A stretch of 37,922 nt of DNA from Phormidium tenue FACHB-886 (GTDB taxonomy: Bacteria; Cyanobacteriota; Cyanobacteriia; Elainellales; Elainellaceae), in the NCBI RefSeq assembly GCF_014764505.1, contig NZ_JACXWX010000044.1, positions 1-37,922 of the forward strand, written 5' to 3'. This document shows positions 16,590 to 25,788 of this stretch, one piece after another. Under the pieces are notes generated by a model, which had not been told where the DNA came from, ran no database searches, and saw only the letters and a program-made list of their open reading frames with translations. The translations under genes and the position numbers were made by a program. The first letter of the stretch is position 1; each line of letters starts with the position of its first letter.

Positions 16590-17495
16590 TTAACTGTATA
16601 GCTGTTCCATAAACTGATTCGTCATCACGTCCTCCGCTTGCAAAGATCGGTTGATGATTTGGTAATCTTCTAAATAGCGAATGCTTTTATCCCAGCGTTC
16701 TGTGGTCATCCAGCCCAGCTTTTCCATCCCAACTCTACCCAGAAATAGTGGATTTAAGGCAGTAATAATTTCTTCCTGCATCTTGGAATTAGATTCACCT
16801 AGATATTTATCTACGATGATTTGAGCTGTTTCTTTCGGATGGCTAAATGCATAGCGCCAGCCCTCAAAGGTGATTTTAAGGAACTGCTTGAGTGTTTCAG
16901 GTTCAGCTTTGATTAAGCGATCGGTAGTAGCAATCACCTGAGAATACACCTCGTAGCCCCACTCATAAGCAGGCATAACATGAAGATCAAAGCCTTCTGC
17001 TGCTAGCTCCAATGGCTCTACCATAACAAGGCACTGCACAGCGTCAAACTCGTTGCTTCGCAGTAGATCAGCATAATCAAATCCAACCTCGACAACCTCA
17101 ACATCCCGGTTGGTTAATCCAAATTGCTTGAGCGTAATATTGAGACCCGTCTCGCCATCCCCATGAATGCCGACTCGTTTTCCCTTGAAATCAGCAATGC
17201 TGCTAATTTTAGAAGACTTCAACGCCATCCAACCCAGTCCCGAATACTGCATCATCGTGGCGATCGCTTTGACAGGCTGCCCTGCCACCCGCCCTCGAAT
17301 TAGTAAGTTATCTTCTGTGCTGACAAGGTAGTTTCCATCCTGCTGCAAGATATCCACCTGGTTAAGATAGGGTTGCCAGGGATGAATATCTAAATCAATT
17401 CCTTGGTCGGCATACCTGTTTAAATGATGTGCGATTAAGATGCCAGCAAATTGAGCGTTGGGTTTCCAGTCCAACTGAAGAGAAAGTGAAACCAT
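16590..17495 (-). CDS. NMT1/THI5-like substrate-binding protein without signal peptide
   Basis: The 301-aa protein has the NMT1/THI5 fold signature: LQLDWKPNAQFAGILIAHHL at the start, RYADQGIDLDIHPW, then FKGKRVGIHGDGETGL and the EPLELAAEGFD region. Such proteins normally bind thiamin-pyrimidine precursors, sulfonates or nitrate for an SsuBC-like transporter. No export signal precedes the domain from ATG 17495, and the upstream in-frame sequence does not supply one. No cognate SsuC-type permease lies in the window. It is the first gene of the minus-strand cluster. It could be cytoplasmic, or an orphan component. Confidence 0.85.
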   Translation of the reverse strand: MVSLSLQLDWKPNAQFAGILIAHHLNRYADQGIDLDIHPWQPYLNQVDILQQDGNYLVSTEDNLLIRGRVAGQPVKAIATMMQYSGLGWMALKSSKISSIADFKGKRVGIHGDGETGLNITLKQFGLTNRDVEVVEVGFDYADLLRSNEFDAVQCLVMVEPLELAAEGFDLHVMPAYEWGYEVYSQVIATTDRLIKAEPETLKQFLKITFEGWRYAFSHPKETAQIIVDKYLGESNSKMQEEIITALNPLFLGRVGMEKLGWMTTERWDKSIRYLEDYQIINRSLQAEDVMTNQFMEQLYS

Positions 17496-17738
17496 AAATT
17501 CTTTGCTTGATTGTGAGCTGAAAAGCGTAACTAAGCGAATAAAAATTCGCTCAATTGCTGTAAACCATGAAATCCTAAAGCATACTTATGGCGCTGTCTA
17601 AACTGGCTAAATTGCACAGGATAAAGCACCTCGAGAGGCATTTCCCTCTGAACCTTGCTAACTTACAGCCTGCAAAGTTCAACAAGTTTCGAACATATAT
17701 TGATTGATATATTCTAAAAGGACTCACATTCTAAGCTG

Positions 17739-17752
17739 TGTATCTGAATACA
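17739..17752. promoter_or_regulatory. TGTAT-N4-ATACA palindrome, candidate GntR/FCD operator
   Basis: The inverted repeat tgtat-ctga-ataca has perfect 5 bp arms and lies about 245 bases upstream of the first cluster gene, within the divergent region. FadR/VanR-type regulators bind short palindromes of this kind (T-G-T/A-C-A cores), and a GntR/FCD regulator is encoded in the same cluster. I saw no second copy in front of the other cluster genes, so the link is tentative. Confidence 0.35.
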
Positions 17753-17973
17753 TTTAATTAGTTTAAATTGGCTTTAATACTATGTCTTTGTGGAGCTGCA
17801 CTAAACTTAATTAGCTCAGAGAAACTTTCATGTCCTTACCAGCACGGACTCATGCAAGATCAGTATAAGTAAACAGCTATGATTAGTTGAAAAAAGCAGC
17901 CTAGTAGGCGTTCGAGTATCCTCAACCTTCGTCAATTTAAAGCACTATGTAGCAGGCGTGGAATCCTGTAGAG

Positions 17974-18111
17974 TCATATAGTTTTTGCTTGAGTGGGGAT
18001 TTGAGTTGCTTCCAGGGTTCGCTGTGCTTTATCCTGCAAGGCATGTTGTTCTGGAGCTATAGAACAATCCAGTGAGAGTGAATATAAAGTTACCCTTTCG
18101 GTAATACTCAT
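17974..18111 (-). CDS. Possible 45-aa ORF
   Basis: ATG 18111 opens 45 codons (MSITERVTLYSLSLDCSIAP is its start) ending at TGA 17976-17974. The composition looks protein-like, with a helical second half, but I recognise no family and see no strong ribosome-binding site. It would be oriented with the nitrile cluster, 480 bases upstream of its first gene. It may be a chance frame or a remnant. Confidence 0.2.
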   Translation of the reverse strand: MSITERVTLYSLSLDCSIAPEQHALQDKAQRTLEATQIPTQAKTI

Positions 18112-18199
18112 TCGTATCACACGTATCGCAAGCCACAAAATTGCGATCGTGGTTTCAGTAGGGTGAAGTCAGTTCATCGAAACCGCGGGGGTAGCAGCG

Positions 18200-18769
18200 A
18201 TGGCACGTCGAAAAGGAAATCAGGTCTTTAGCATTGTCTTTGCAGTAATTTGGGGTGTGATCACGGGTGTGTTGTGGGCATACGCCAACCCCATTCAGCT
18301 TGTTCCGGGTGTCATTCAGTGGCGCATTTTTGCGTTTCTACCGCCCGTCATTGGTATTTTGTTTGGTCCTATTTCTGGTTTTATCTCCGGTTATCTCGGC
18401 TCTGTGGTTTGGGGTTTACTGGCGGGCACATTCATTCCCGCCCATACTCTGCTGGTAGACGGCATTATGGTCGGCGTGACAGGTTTGGTTCCAGCACTCA
18501 CAACCGGACGTAAATTTACGCTAGAGCAGATAGTAACTAGTGGACGTGCCATGACTCACGCCATGATCACCGCTGGCATCACGACGGTGATCATGGTGTT
18601 TGCAGTCTGTGCCAGTCTGGCTGTACTCGGTATCTTTCCATTTTGGTGGGCGGTGTTGTGGATTGGGCTATCTGACATCATTCCAGTTTTGATCGGGACG
18701 CCGCTGGTGATGAGATATGGAGCACGCGTCCTTCAGTCGGCAACTTGGCTACCCACGCAGCGCATCTAA
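18200..18769 (+). CDS. ECF transporter S component (substrate-specific)
   Basis: The 189-aa protein has about six membrane helices, beginning FSIVFAVIWGVITGVLWAYA and including a typical S-component glycine-rich core (GILFGPISGFISGYLGSVVWGLLAG). It is translated just before the ATPase and T genes (spacing 3 bases), so the substrate is defined by this gene. The fused double ATPase recalls the YkoEDC thiamin-pyrimidine system and the trailing phosphoribosyltransferase suggests a nucleobase; I cannot choose from sequence alone. ATG 18200 is preceded by the purine-rich gcgggggtagcagcg. Confidence 0.82.
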   Translation: MARRKGNQVFSIVFAVIWGVITGVLWAYANPIQLVPGVIQWRIFAFLPPVIGILFGPISGFISGYLGSVVWGLLAGTFIPAHTLLVDGIMVGVTGLVPALTTGRKFTLEQIVTSGRAMTHAMITAGITTVIMVFAVCASLAVLGIFPFWWAVLWIGLSDIIPVLIGTPLVMRYGARVLQSATWLPTQRI

Positions 18770-18772
18770 GGT

Positions 18773-20479
18773 ATGGGCATTATTGAAGCCCATCGGCTGT
18801 GCTATACCTACCCTAAAGCGGCTTGCCCCGTTCTGCAAGATCTTTGCTTCTCGATCACCCCTGGCACGGTCACCGCATTGTTGGGCTGTAGCGGTTCGGG
18901 CAAATCTACCCTGCTGCTGGCATTAGCTGGTATCATCCCGGAGTTTTATGGTGGCACTTGGTCAGGTCGATTGCAGGTGGGGCACGCTGTCGTGACCGCC
19001 GAGGAACCGCAGTCAGCTGAAGTAATTGAGCAGGTGGCAATCGTGCTGCAAGTGCCCGATACGCAGTTAGTTGGCTTTCGCGTCGAAGAAACGATCGCCT
19101 TTGGGCTAGAAAATCAGGGCATGCCGACCGCGCAGATTCGCGAACGGATTTCTCAATCGTTGGAGGAACTGGGGATTACTCACTTGCGCCACCGCCTTAC
19201 TGACACACTCTCCGGTGGTCAGAAGCAGGCTTGCGTGTTGGCAGCGATGCTGGCACTTGATACGCCCGTGATTGTCCTGGATGAACCTACCGCTGCCCTC
19301 GATCCTGCCGGCAGGGTGCTCGTCAGCCGCATTGTCGATCGCCTCAAGCAGCTTGGCAAGACGTTAGTAATTAGTGATCAAAATCTAGACTGGTTTGCAC
19401 CTCTGGTCGATTGTACCCTAGTACTCGATAGCACAGGCAGTCTGCTATTCAACGGCACCTTGAGCCATTTTTTGAGCGATCGAGACCTGGTGCTTCGATC
19501 AGGCGTACCAATTCCGCCGCTTACCGCCATCGTATACGAGCTGCAGCGCCTGGGACATCAGGTACAGCCGTGGGTCACAATTGCTGACGCGCGTACCTGG
19601 CTTAGCCAGCATCCGCGTCATGTGCCGTTTCAGCTGTCACCACCATCCTTTAGCCCCTCGGTTGACAACATTGTCCATTGCACCAATCTGACTTACACCT
19701 ATGCGGGTACAAAGACTCCGGCGATCATGGAAGCCAGCTTTACGGCTGATGCTGGACGCATCTTGGGCATCATTGGGCAGAATGGCTCCGGTAAATCGAC
19801 AGCGATTCGGCATCTCAACGGGCTCCTCAAACCCCAGCGCGGAACAGTTGTGGTGGCTGGGCAATCGACCGCACAACTGACAGTGGCACAGCTGGCGCGG
19901 CTGGTCGGTATTGCCTTTCAAAATCCTGATTTAATGCTGTTTAACGAAACGGTCGAGCAGGAGGTGTTTTTCGCCTTGAATCTATCCTCAGACAAGGCCT
20001 GGCAGGTGCAGCAGCGGGCACAGATGATGGCGATCCTTGAGCAATTTAATCTTGCCCAGCACTTAGGACGATCGCCGCTGGCACTTTCGGTCGGTGAAAA
20101 GCAGCTTTTAGCGATTCTTTGTGCGTTGGCGCTGAATCCGGCCGTCCTGGTTCTCGACGAACCAACTTCTGGCATGGATCGAGCGGGACGCGAGCAACTC
20201 GGGCAACTGCTGTTGCAACTCAAACAGCAAGGAAAAGCGGTAATTTGTGTTGCTCACGACCTACCGTTGCTAGCAGAATTTGCGGACGATATCTTGGTGT
20301 TTCAGGCTGGACGGGTTGTTTGCTCTCGCCCAACTCGGGACCTATTCGCTGATACAGAACTGTTCGAGCGCCTTGGCATTCCCTTACCAATTGAGATTCA
20401 GCTGGCGCTCGAGTTCCTTGGGTTTCCCTGCCTTACCCCTGCTGAGTTTACCAATCGCTTTATGACTGCTGCTGTTTAA
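18773..20479 (+). CDS. ECF transporter ATPase with two fused ABC domains
   Basis: The 568-residue protein carries two complete ATPase halves. The first (about 1-230) has Walker A GCSGSGKST, signature LSGGQKQACVLAAML and Walker B VIVLDEPTAALDP. The second (about 300-540) has Walker A GQNGSGKST, Q-loop AFQNPDLMLF, an unusual signature LSVGEKQLLAIL and Walker B VLVLDEPTSGMD. In most ECF systems these are separate EcfA and EcfA' proteins; fusion occurs in some dedicated modules. It energises uptake through the adjacent S and T proteins. Start ATG 18773 follows the S stop by 3 bases. Confidence 0.93.
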   Translation: MGIIEAHRLCYTYPKAACPVLQDLCFSITPGTVTALLGCSGSGKSTLLLALAGIIPEFYGGTWSGRLQVGHAVVTAEEPQSAEVIEQVAIVLQVPDTQLVGFRVEETIAFGLENQGMPTAQIRERISQSLEELGITHLRHRLTDTLSGGQKQACVLAAMLALDTPVIVLDEPTAALDPAGRVLVSRIVDRLKQLGKTLVISDQNLDWFAPLVDCTLVLDSTGSLLFNGTLSHFLSDRDLVLRSGVPIPPLTAIVYELQRLGHQVQPWVTIADARTWLSQHPRHVPFQLSPPSFSPSVDNIVHCTNLTYTYAGTKTPAIMEASFTADAGRILGIIGQNGSGKSTAIRHLNGLLKPQRGTVVVAGQSTAQLTVAQLARLVGIAFQNPDLMLFNETVEQEVFFALNLSSDKAWQVQQRAQMMAILEQFNLAQHLGRSPLALSVGEKQLLAILCALALNPAVLVLDEPTSGMDRAGREQLGQLLLQLKQQGKAVICVAHDLPLLAEFADDILVFQAGRVVCSRPTRDLFADTELFERLGIPLPIEIQLALEFLGFPCLTPAEFTNRFMTAAV

Positions 20480-20480
20480 T

Positions 20481-21254
20481 ATGCCTCGTCTTCTGAGCTA
20501 TACACCCCGCCCTTCTCCCGTTCATGCGCTTGATCCGCGCACCAAGCTACTCTGGATTGTGCTGTGCAGCTTGCTCGCCTGGTATCTTCGCAGCCCGCTG
20601 CCGCTGCTGGTGTTGCTGCTAGGTGTGGTGCTGTACTGGGTAATCGGTCAGGTTGCCGACCAAGGTTTGCGTTTCGTACTTGCCATCTCGCCGATGTTAA
20701 TTGCCTCCTTTGTCATGTGGAATTTAATTGGTGATCGTGGCGGCACTGTGCTGTGGAGTTTAGGGACATTCCAGTTCACTGACTTGAACCTGGCTTTAGC
20801 GACTGCGGCAGTTGCTCGCATTCTGGTGATGTCTGGGTCATTTTATGCACTGCTGGTTACCACAGAGTTTGGCTCTATGATTGCGGGGTTAAGTCGATTG
20901 CGGGTCCCCTACTCAATTGCGTTTGGCGTGGGGCTAACGCTGCAACTGCTGCCGTTGATTATCCAGGAGTTCTCGAACATCCTGGACGCTCAGCGCAGTC
21001 GTGGACACGAACTTGATCGCGGGGGATTGGGCGAGCGAATTCGGAAATACTTGGCGATTGCGGTTCCCTTGCTGTTGCGATCGCTGCGGTTGGGACAGAA
21101 CCTCTCGTTCGCGCTGCTTACCTATCGCTTCGGCAGCAGTTCGCACCGGACAAGCCTGCATGTGCTGAAATTTCGGTTGGGAGACTATAGCTTCATGGTG
21201 CTGTGTTTGGTCTTGACGATTGGGCTGGTAATTTGGCAGGAGGCACTGAGATAA
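20481..21254 (+). CDS. ECF transporter transmembrane (T) component, CbiQ/EcfT family
   Basis: The 257-aa membrane protein begins with the T-component motif SPVHALDPRTKLLWIVLCSL and has about five helices. A cytoplasmic coupling region contains the family's short Ala-Arg-Gly-like motifs (LDAQRSRGHELDRGG, about 170-186), which insert into the ATPase halves. It starts 1 base after the ATPase stop, so translation is coupled. With its neighbours it makes a complete dedicated ECF transporter. Confidence 0.92.
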   Translation: MPRLLSYTPRPSPVHALDPRTKLLWIVLCSLLAWYLRSPLPLLVLLLGVVLYWVIGQVADQGLRFVLAISPMLIASFVMWNLIGDRGGTVLWSLGTFQFTDLNLALATAAVARILVMSGSFYALLVTTEFGSMIAGLSRLRVPYSIAFGVGLTLQLLPLIIQEFSNILDAQRSRGHELDRGGLGERIRKYLAIAVPLLLRSLRLGQNLSFALLTYRFGSSSHRTSLHVLKFRLGDYSFMVLCLVLTIGLVIWQEALR

Positions 21255-21256
21255 GC

Positions 21257-21958
21257 ATGGCAACACAGCGACCATATCGAGCCAGATTGATTCCTAAGGG
21301 TGAATTACTGCCCGCCTTAGAGCCACCCTACAATGATACCTATCCGGTCTTACTACAAGATGGAAGCTGTCTGGAACTACCGCTCCAGCCTTTCTCAGAC
21401 GGTCAAGTGGCGATCGCCTTATTAATGTCGAATCAAACCTCTTTCGTAGTGGAACAAGGGCTAGCTCCCCTGCTAGGCAAGCTAGCAGCTGCCTTTGCTC
21501 CCCAAGCGATCGTGGGCATCCCGACTTTGGGACTAGATTATGCGCGACTCGTTGCCCAGCAGTTGCAGCTACCGCACTACACGGCTCTCGGCAACTCGCG
21601 CAAGTTTTGGTACGAGGATGCCCTCTCGGTGCCGGTGGAGTCGATTACCAGCCCTGGCGTTACCAAGCGACTCTATCTTGATCCCGGTCTAGTCGATCGC
21701 GTCGCAGGTAAACGCACGGTGATTGTGGACGACGTGATTAACACGGGTGGAACAGCATCGGCAGCAATTCAATTGCTACGGCAAGCCAGGGCAGAGGTAG
21801 TGGGCTTGGTCGTTGTATTGACAGAAGGACATGACTGGAAAATGCGACTGCAGGCGATCACGTTTGACTGGCAGGATGCCCTTCAAGCGGTGGGACATAT
21901 TCCGCTGTTTCAACGGACCGAAGCGGGATGGATACCGATTGCTGAAACCTTGGACTAA
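21257..21958 (+). CDS. Phosphoribosyltransferase family protein
   Basis: The 233-residue cytoplasmic enzyme has the PRPP-binding loop VIVDDVINTGGTASAA (about 153-168) and an upstream GIPTLGLDYARLVAQQL pyrophosphate-loop region, as in adenine/xanthine-type type I PRTases. It would convert an incoming base and PRPP into a nucleotide. ATG 21257 is 2 bases after the T-component stop; an upstream start at 21203 would overlap that gene by 50 bases and lacks family sequence. Its place in the ECF operon suggests that the transported compound is a base trapped by phosphoribosylation (inference). Confidence 0.88.
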   Translation: MATQRPYRARLIPKGELLPALEPPYNDTYPVLLQDGSCLELPLQPFSDGQVAIALLMSNQTSFVVEQGLAPLLGKLAAAFAPQAIVGIPTLGLDYARLVAQQLQLPHYTALGNSRKFWYEDALSVPVESITSPGVTKRLYLDPGLVDRVAGKRTVIVDDVINTGGTASAAIQLLRQARAEVVGLVVVLTEGHDWKMRLQAITFDWQDALQAVGHIPLFQRTEAGWIPIAETLD

Positions 21959-22046
21959 GTGTGCTTCACTGCACCTGTCACGCGAATGGGAGCGGAGGCG
22001 GTTCTGGCACTCCTCCTGGGTGTTCGCCTTATTAGCTCCTACATCA

Positions 22047-23774
22047 CTATGGCGCTAGGCTGTGCTTTGGCTCCAGGTCGATTTGCAGGCTACGGACAAC
22101 CTGTTCCACCTCATCCTCAGACAAGCGATCAAGTAAATAAGCCAGTAGATCTTCTTGGCGGCTCTGCCCAAACACCAGACGATACGCTGCCAGCGATCGC
22201 CGCAGCGCTGTCAATCGCTCACCATCCTGACTAAGCGGCAGATTGGGGACATAGCGCTCGATTTTGGCTCCTCCTGCCACTGGGTAAATCCAGAACGGAA
22301 TCAGGTCAGATGACCCGGCAGGGCGATCGCGCTTCCCGGCAGCAAACAAGCTTTCCCAGGGGTCACAGCTTGGGCTATAGATTTCCTTTAAGCCGTAGCT
22401 AAGCGCCAAATTCTTGCGAACCGCATGTCCTTTGTAGCGATGAACTCTACCTTCGCGTTGCTCTAGATCAACCGGATTCGAGGGCAGATTCCAATGCACG
22501 ATCGCATGGCAGTAGGGATGGAAATCCAATCCTTCTTGCCCAACGGAAGTCGTGGCCAGAACAAACGGGCGAAACGGAGAGTTAAAGGCTTCGCGAACTT
22601 GCTCCGTCCGGTTGATGATGCGGTCGTCATCCGACTGTTCTTCGCCAAAACGAAGGGCAAAATGCCCCCGAATGCGATAGCTTTCAACGGCAATTGTATT
22701 CCGCTCTGCATCAACCTCAATTTCGTCAATGCTCATTACTGAAGTGCGTAGCGTCAACGCTTTGGATATCGCTCTGGATATCTCTGATGCTACCTTAGTA
22801 GGCTGTTGATTCACCAAGCTCAGTGACTCTCGTAGGATATGGATATATTCATCTAATAAAGACTGTAAGCAGCCATCCATACAATAGTTCAGAACACTGC
22901 GCCAGTAAGCAGTTTTGGGATTGATACCTCTGAGTAAAGCAGTCGCCTCGGGCGAGTTAAACACCGTTCGAAATGACCAAGCCATCTGAGCCGCACTTGT
23001 CCTGATTTCGGGTTGAGTCAGCAGGGACATTCCTCCAGCAATGCGGCTGAGCGCCCGCAGCGCAGTAACGCCGGGGCTAGCGATCGCCATCTCTGCCAGC
23101 ACCAGTGATAGATCACTGGGAGGCTTGCCTAACGGAAAGTGCTGAGTTTCTACGACATGCTTTGCTAGCTTGACGTGTTCGCTCCACAAAGAATCATCAT
23201 TGTCATCATCCTGGTCTGCACCTGCCCAGGTTTGGGCTAGCTCAGGGGTAGAGAACCACTGGAGGGTTGCATCAGGGTCAAAATGGCAATCGAGCAGCAG
23301 CGGCGCGGCCCAGTACCATGATTCATCTTCGGTACCAGTTTCCGGAAGTTCTAGCGCTTGCAGCAGTGTCTCAATCTTTTGCTGCGTATGTGGCAGTAAT
23401 TTGGAGAGCGAGGGTTGCTCTGGCGCGTCTATTGCAACTGCCAGCGGATCACATTCTCTGGCTAGAACGGTACTGGGGTAGAGCAAACTTAGAATGGGCA
23501 TTCCGGTCAGTCGCTCCTTTGTCCGGGCAAACCGGAGTAGTGGGCGCCGCCGCTCTCTTGCCTCTGGTGTATTCTCAGGTGTCTCCTCAAATGCACTAAT
23601 CATCTGACGTTCTGCCTCATAGCTCAAAAGAGCTGCGATCGCTTTGGGGACAACTCGCCAGGAAGAAAAGACGAGCCGTTTCGTGAACTGTGAAAGCGTC
23701 GGCTCAGCGAACACGCCACCTAGTTGGTAATAAGGCAATGCGGGTGGAATCTCCTGTATTAAAGGAACTCCTTA
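22047..23774 (-). pseudogene. SNF2/SF2-type helicase, C-terminal part only
   Basis: The open frame (563 aa from TTG 23738, open up to a TAA at about 23775) carries helicase motifs V and VI: ATTSVGQEGLDFHPYCHAIVHWNLPSNP, then LEQREGRVHRYKGH (about 395-438). These match the C-terminal lobe of large SNF2-like helicases of the RapA/DISARM-DrmD kind. The Walker A, DEAD and other N-terminal lobe motifs are absent, and the 130 bases upstream do not encode them, so the gene has lost its front half. The remaining frame is intact, which suggests recent loss. It converges with the phosphoribosyltransferase gene. Confidence 0.8.
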
Positions 23775-23870
23775 ATTTAGAGGCTCTTAGACACCAATAC
23801 TGTAGTTTGTAGCCTGAAAAAGCAGCAAGGATTGCCTGCCGCTAGCCCACGATCCTATTGCCATCCTTCT

Positions 23871-24740
23871 CTAGTTCCTTCCTCCAGGTCTGACGCTAGA
23901 TGCCCGTCCACCACAGCGACGACCCCGACTATCTAGATCATCTGGACTATTGCAGCGACCTGAGCCGCTTGATGAGTAGGAAGGAGCTGCATAAGTTGTG
24001 CTATCCAAACTCGGCTCCGAGCTGCGCTGAGTCTCAGCTTGGCTGGTGTTGAGGAGAATAAAGTCGCTGCGTACCCATCCTTGGGCTTGCGATGTGAAGG
24101 AAACTCGATACCAGATGGAGCCATCGCTGCCCTGCTTTTTGCTTTGGATGGCAACAGAATCCCCTGCATATCCAACGTGTCGAGCAGTGGCTTGGGTGCT
24201 GGCATCGTCCCGCACGTTGATCGGGGAGCCTGGTGTTTGCGAGGTGAGTCTACCAGATTGCCGGAACTCTATTTCATTGCCCTGAGTTGCCGTGTTTTCT
24301 GCCGTTTTAGATGAAGGTTGTGGTTTGACAGCTCCTATGAGCTCTGTAGCAGTCGTCGGTGCGCCAACTTCCCCACCCACTGCTTGGGCAAACGCATCCG
24401 CTTTCTGACGACTAGTGAAGCTAGCAAGCTGCACCGATCGCACGCCTGTATCTTGACGAGTGGTCGTAATCGAATCTGCACAGAACTGGGTGCGAAGCTT
24501 ACCCACATCTCCACCATTAATAAACACGGGATACCAGGTGTCCTGACCTCCAGTCGGCTTGTCTCCACAGCTAGGCTGAGGAAACTGGAATGTTTGGGTG
24601 GCTGCTGGAGAAGCTAATGGCGAAGGAGCTACTGGAGCAACTTGACTGACTGGAGTGGGCTCAGTTGTTTGTTGAGTTTGGGAGGAACACGCAGCCAGAA
24701 CGCTTAAGAGAAAGAGGGCGGACAGAGCCGACAATTTCAT
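23871..24740 (-). CDS. Lipoprotein with SPOR-like and SH3 domains
   Basis: The 289-aa protein starts with a lipoprotein signal (LLSVLAAC, lipid cysteine 18) and a long proline/threonine-rich linker. A region like SPOR repeats follows (VRSVQLASFTSRQKADAFAQAVGGEVG, about 100-126). A bacterial SH3 domain runs from about 171 to 228 (INVRDDASTQATARHVGYAGD...GWVRSDFIL). The tail GRCNSPDDLDSRGRRCGGR with two cysteines is a motif I associate with cyanobacterial exported proteins. It should sit in the envelope and bind peptidoglycan or glycans. It is transcribed alone. Confidence 0.78.
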   Translation of the reverse strand: MKLSALSALFLLSVLAACSSQTQQTTEPTPVSQVAPVAPSPLASPAATQTFQFPQPSCGDKPTGGQDTWYPVFINGGDVGKLRTQFCADSITTTRQDTGVRSVQLASFTSRQKADAFAQAVGGEVGAPTTATELIGAVKPQPSSKTAENTATQGNEIEFRQSGRLTSQTPGSPINVRDDASTQATARHVGYAGDSVAIQSKKQGSDGSIWYRVSFTSQAQGWVRSDFILLNTSQAETQRSSEPSLDSTTYAAPSYSSSGSGRCNSPDDLDSRGRRCGGRASSVRPGGRN

Positions 24741-25153
24741 GATGTGGTGAGGTCGAAGATTGCTTCACTCTCCAGAGTTCCCTAGCTCGTGCCGGGCTAT
24801 CGCGCTGTGAAAGTAGAAATCTTGACCCATATGAAAAGCTTTCAAGTAGATTAAGCATCAACCGATCGCTGCACTTTTCTGGGTACAATCCAGCCCAATA
24901 TGCATATCTGCAGGCTCTCCGATGATATTGGACGATGAGGTGAAATGACTATCAGCAAATGCAAAAGAGCACTTGACAACTGGAACTTGGTATTGAGAGC
25001 CTATGACTACCTATCAAACGATGTCAAGCAGTTAAGCAGTTAATACATTCAGCCACTCATTCACTAAGATTACGTGAAGGTCGAATAGGAGTACCATCCA
25101 CTGGCAAACGCATTGGGAATAATGGATACTGCAAGCTTGCCTCCCTGCTCGAA
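24741..25153. other. 413-base divergent intergenic region
   Basis: The region lies between the lipoprotein gene (minus) and the membrane/coiled-coil gene (plus). It has a TTGACA hexamer near 24974 without a well-spaced -10 match. The frame of the downstream gene stays open for about 45 codons before its ATG at 25154 but shows no family sequence. Nothing else is supported. Confidence 0.4.
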
Positions 25154-25788
25154 ATGAACAAACAAATTGCCGCTGGCGCAACTCTTGTCGCCAGTCATCC
25201 CATCATTAATACCGCTGCCAACGCGATCGGAGTTGCTAAGACGGGCACCGCGATCGGCACCTTACATGGGGCAGCTCATACAAGTGCGACAGCAGCCTGG
25301 ATCGGTCTCGGCAGCATGAAAGCTGGGATGTTTTTGATGGGAGCGTTGCCCGTCGTCGGCGTTTTGCTGATTCTTGAGGGCATCAGTGGTCGAGAACAAG
25401 GTTCACCCATCATCGACTGGTACGAAGAGGCTTGGCGGCAGTACGAGGCTCAATGTGAATTGGAAGAACTGAAGAAGGAGGTCGAAGTTGATGTTGACCA
25501 TCAGCTTCGAGTCAAAAGACAGGCTGCAACTCTAGCTCACCAGGAAGTACAATTTCGAGCGCTGGAAGTGGAGCATGATCTTTACCTGATGAAGAAGGAA
25601 ATAGGGTTTGAACAGAAGCAACCTGATGACAAAGGCCAGAAGTTAGGCAAAAGCGTCTTAACCGAGATTGATTACAGCTCTTTCAACGTCCTAGATACAC
25701 CGAACGTAGGACTGAAAGTAAAGGAAAACACAACAGGAATTATCGGCTTCATCGTGAGCGAGTTTTTTCACACTAAATCCTACAGACA

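Larger units (their letters stand above)
17496..18199. other. 704-base divergent intergenic region
   Basis: This region separates the minus-strand nitrile cluster from the plus-strand ECF operon and should hold promoters for both. It contains an AT-rich stretch around 17690-17715, a TGTAT-N4-ATACA palindrome at 17739-17752, and a possible 45-codon minus-strand ORF at 17974-18111. A small hairpin with ttacc/ggtaa arms lies near 18091-18105. I looked for TPP, purine, cobalamin and PreQ1 riboswitch cores before the ECF genes and saw none. Confidence 0.6.

Noticed and set aside
17617-18036. 13-base perfect inverted repeat (caggataaagcac at 17617-17629 and its complement at 18024-18036)
   Set aside because: Arms are 400 bases apart without extension; too short to call an element.
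18050-18199. Riboswitch in front of the ECF operon
   Set aside because: No TPP, purine, cobalamin or PreQ1 core recognised by eye; only a small ttacc/ggtaa hairpin.
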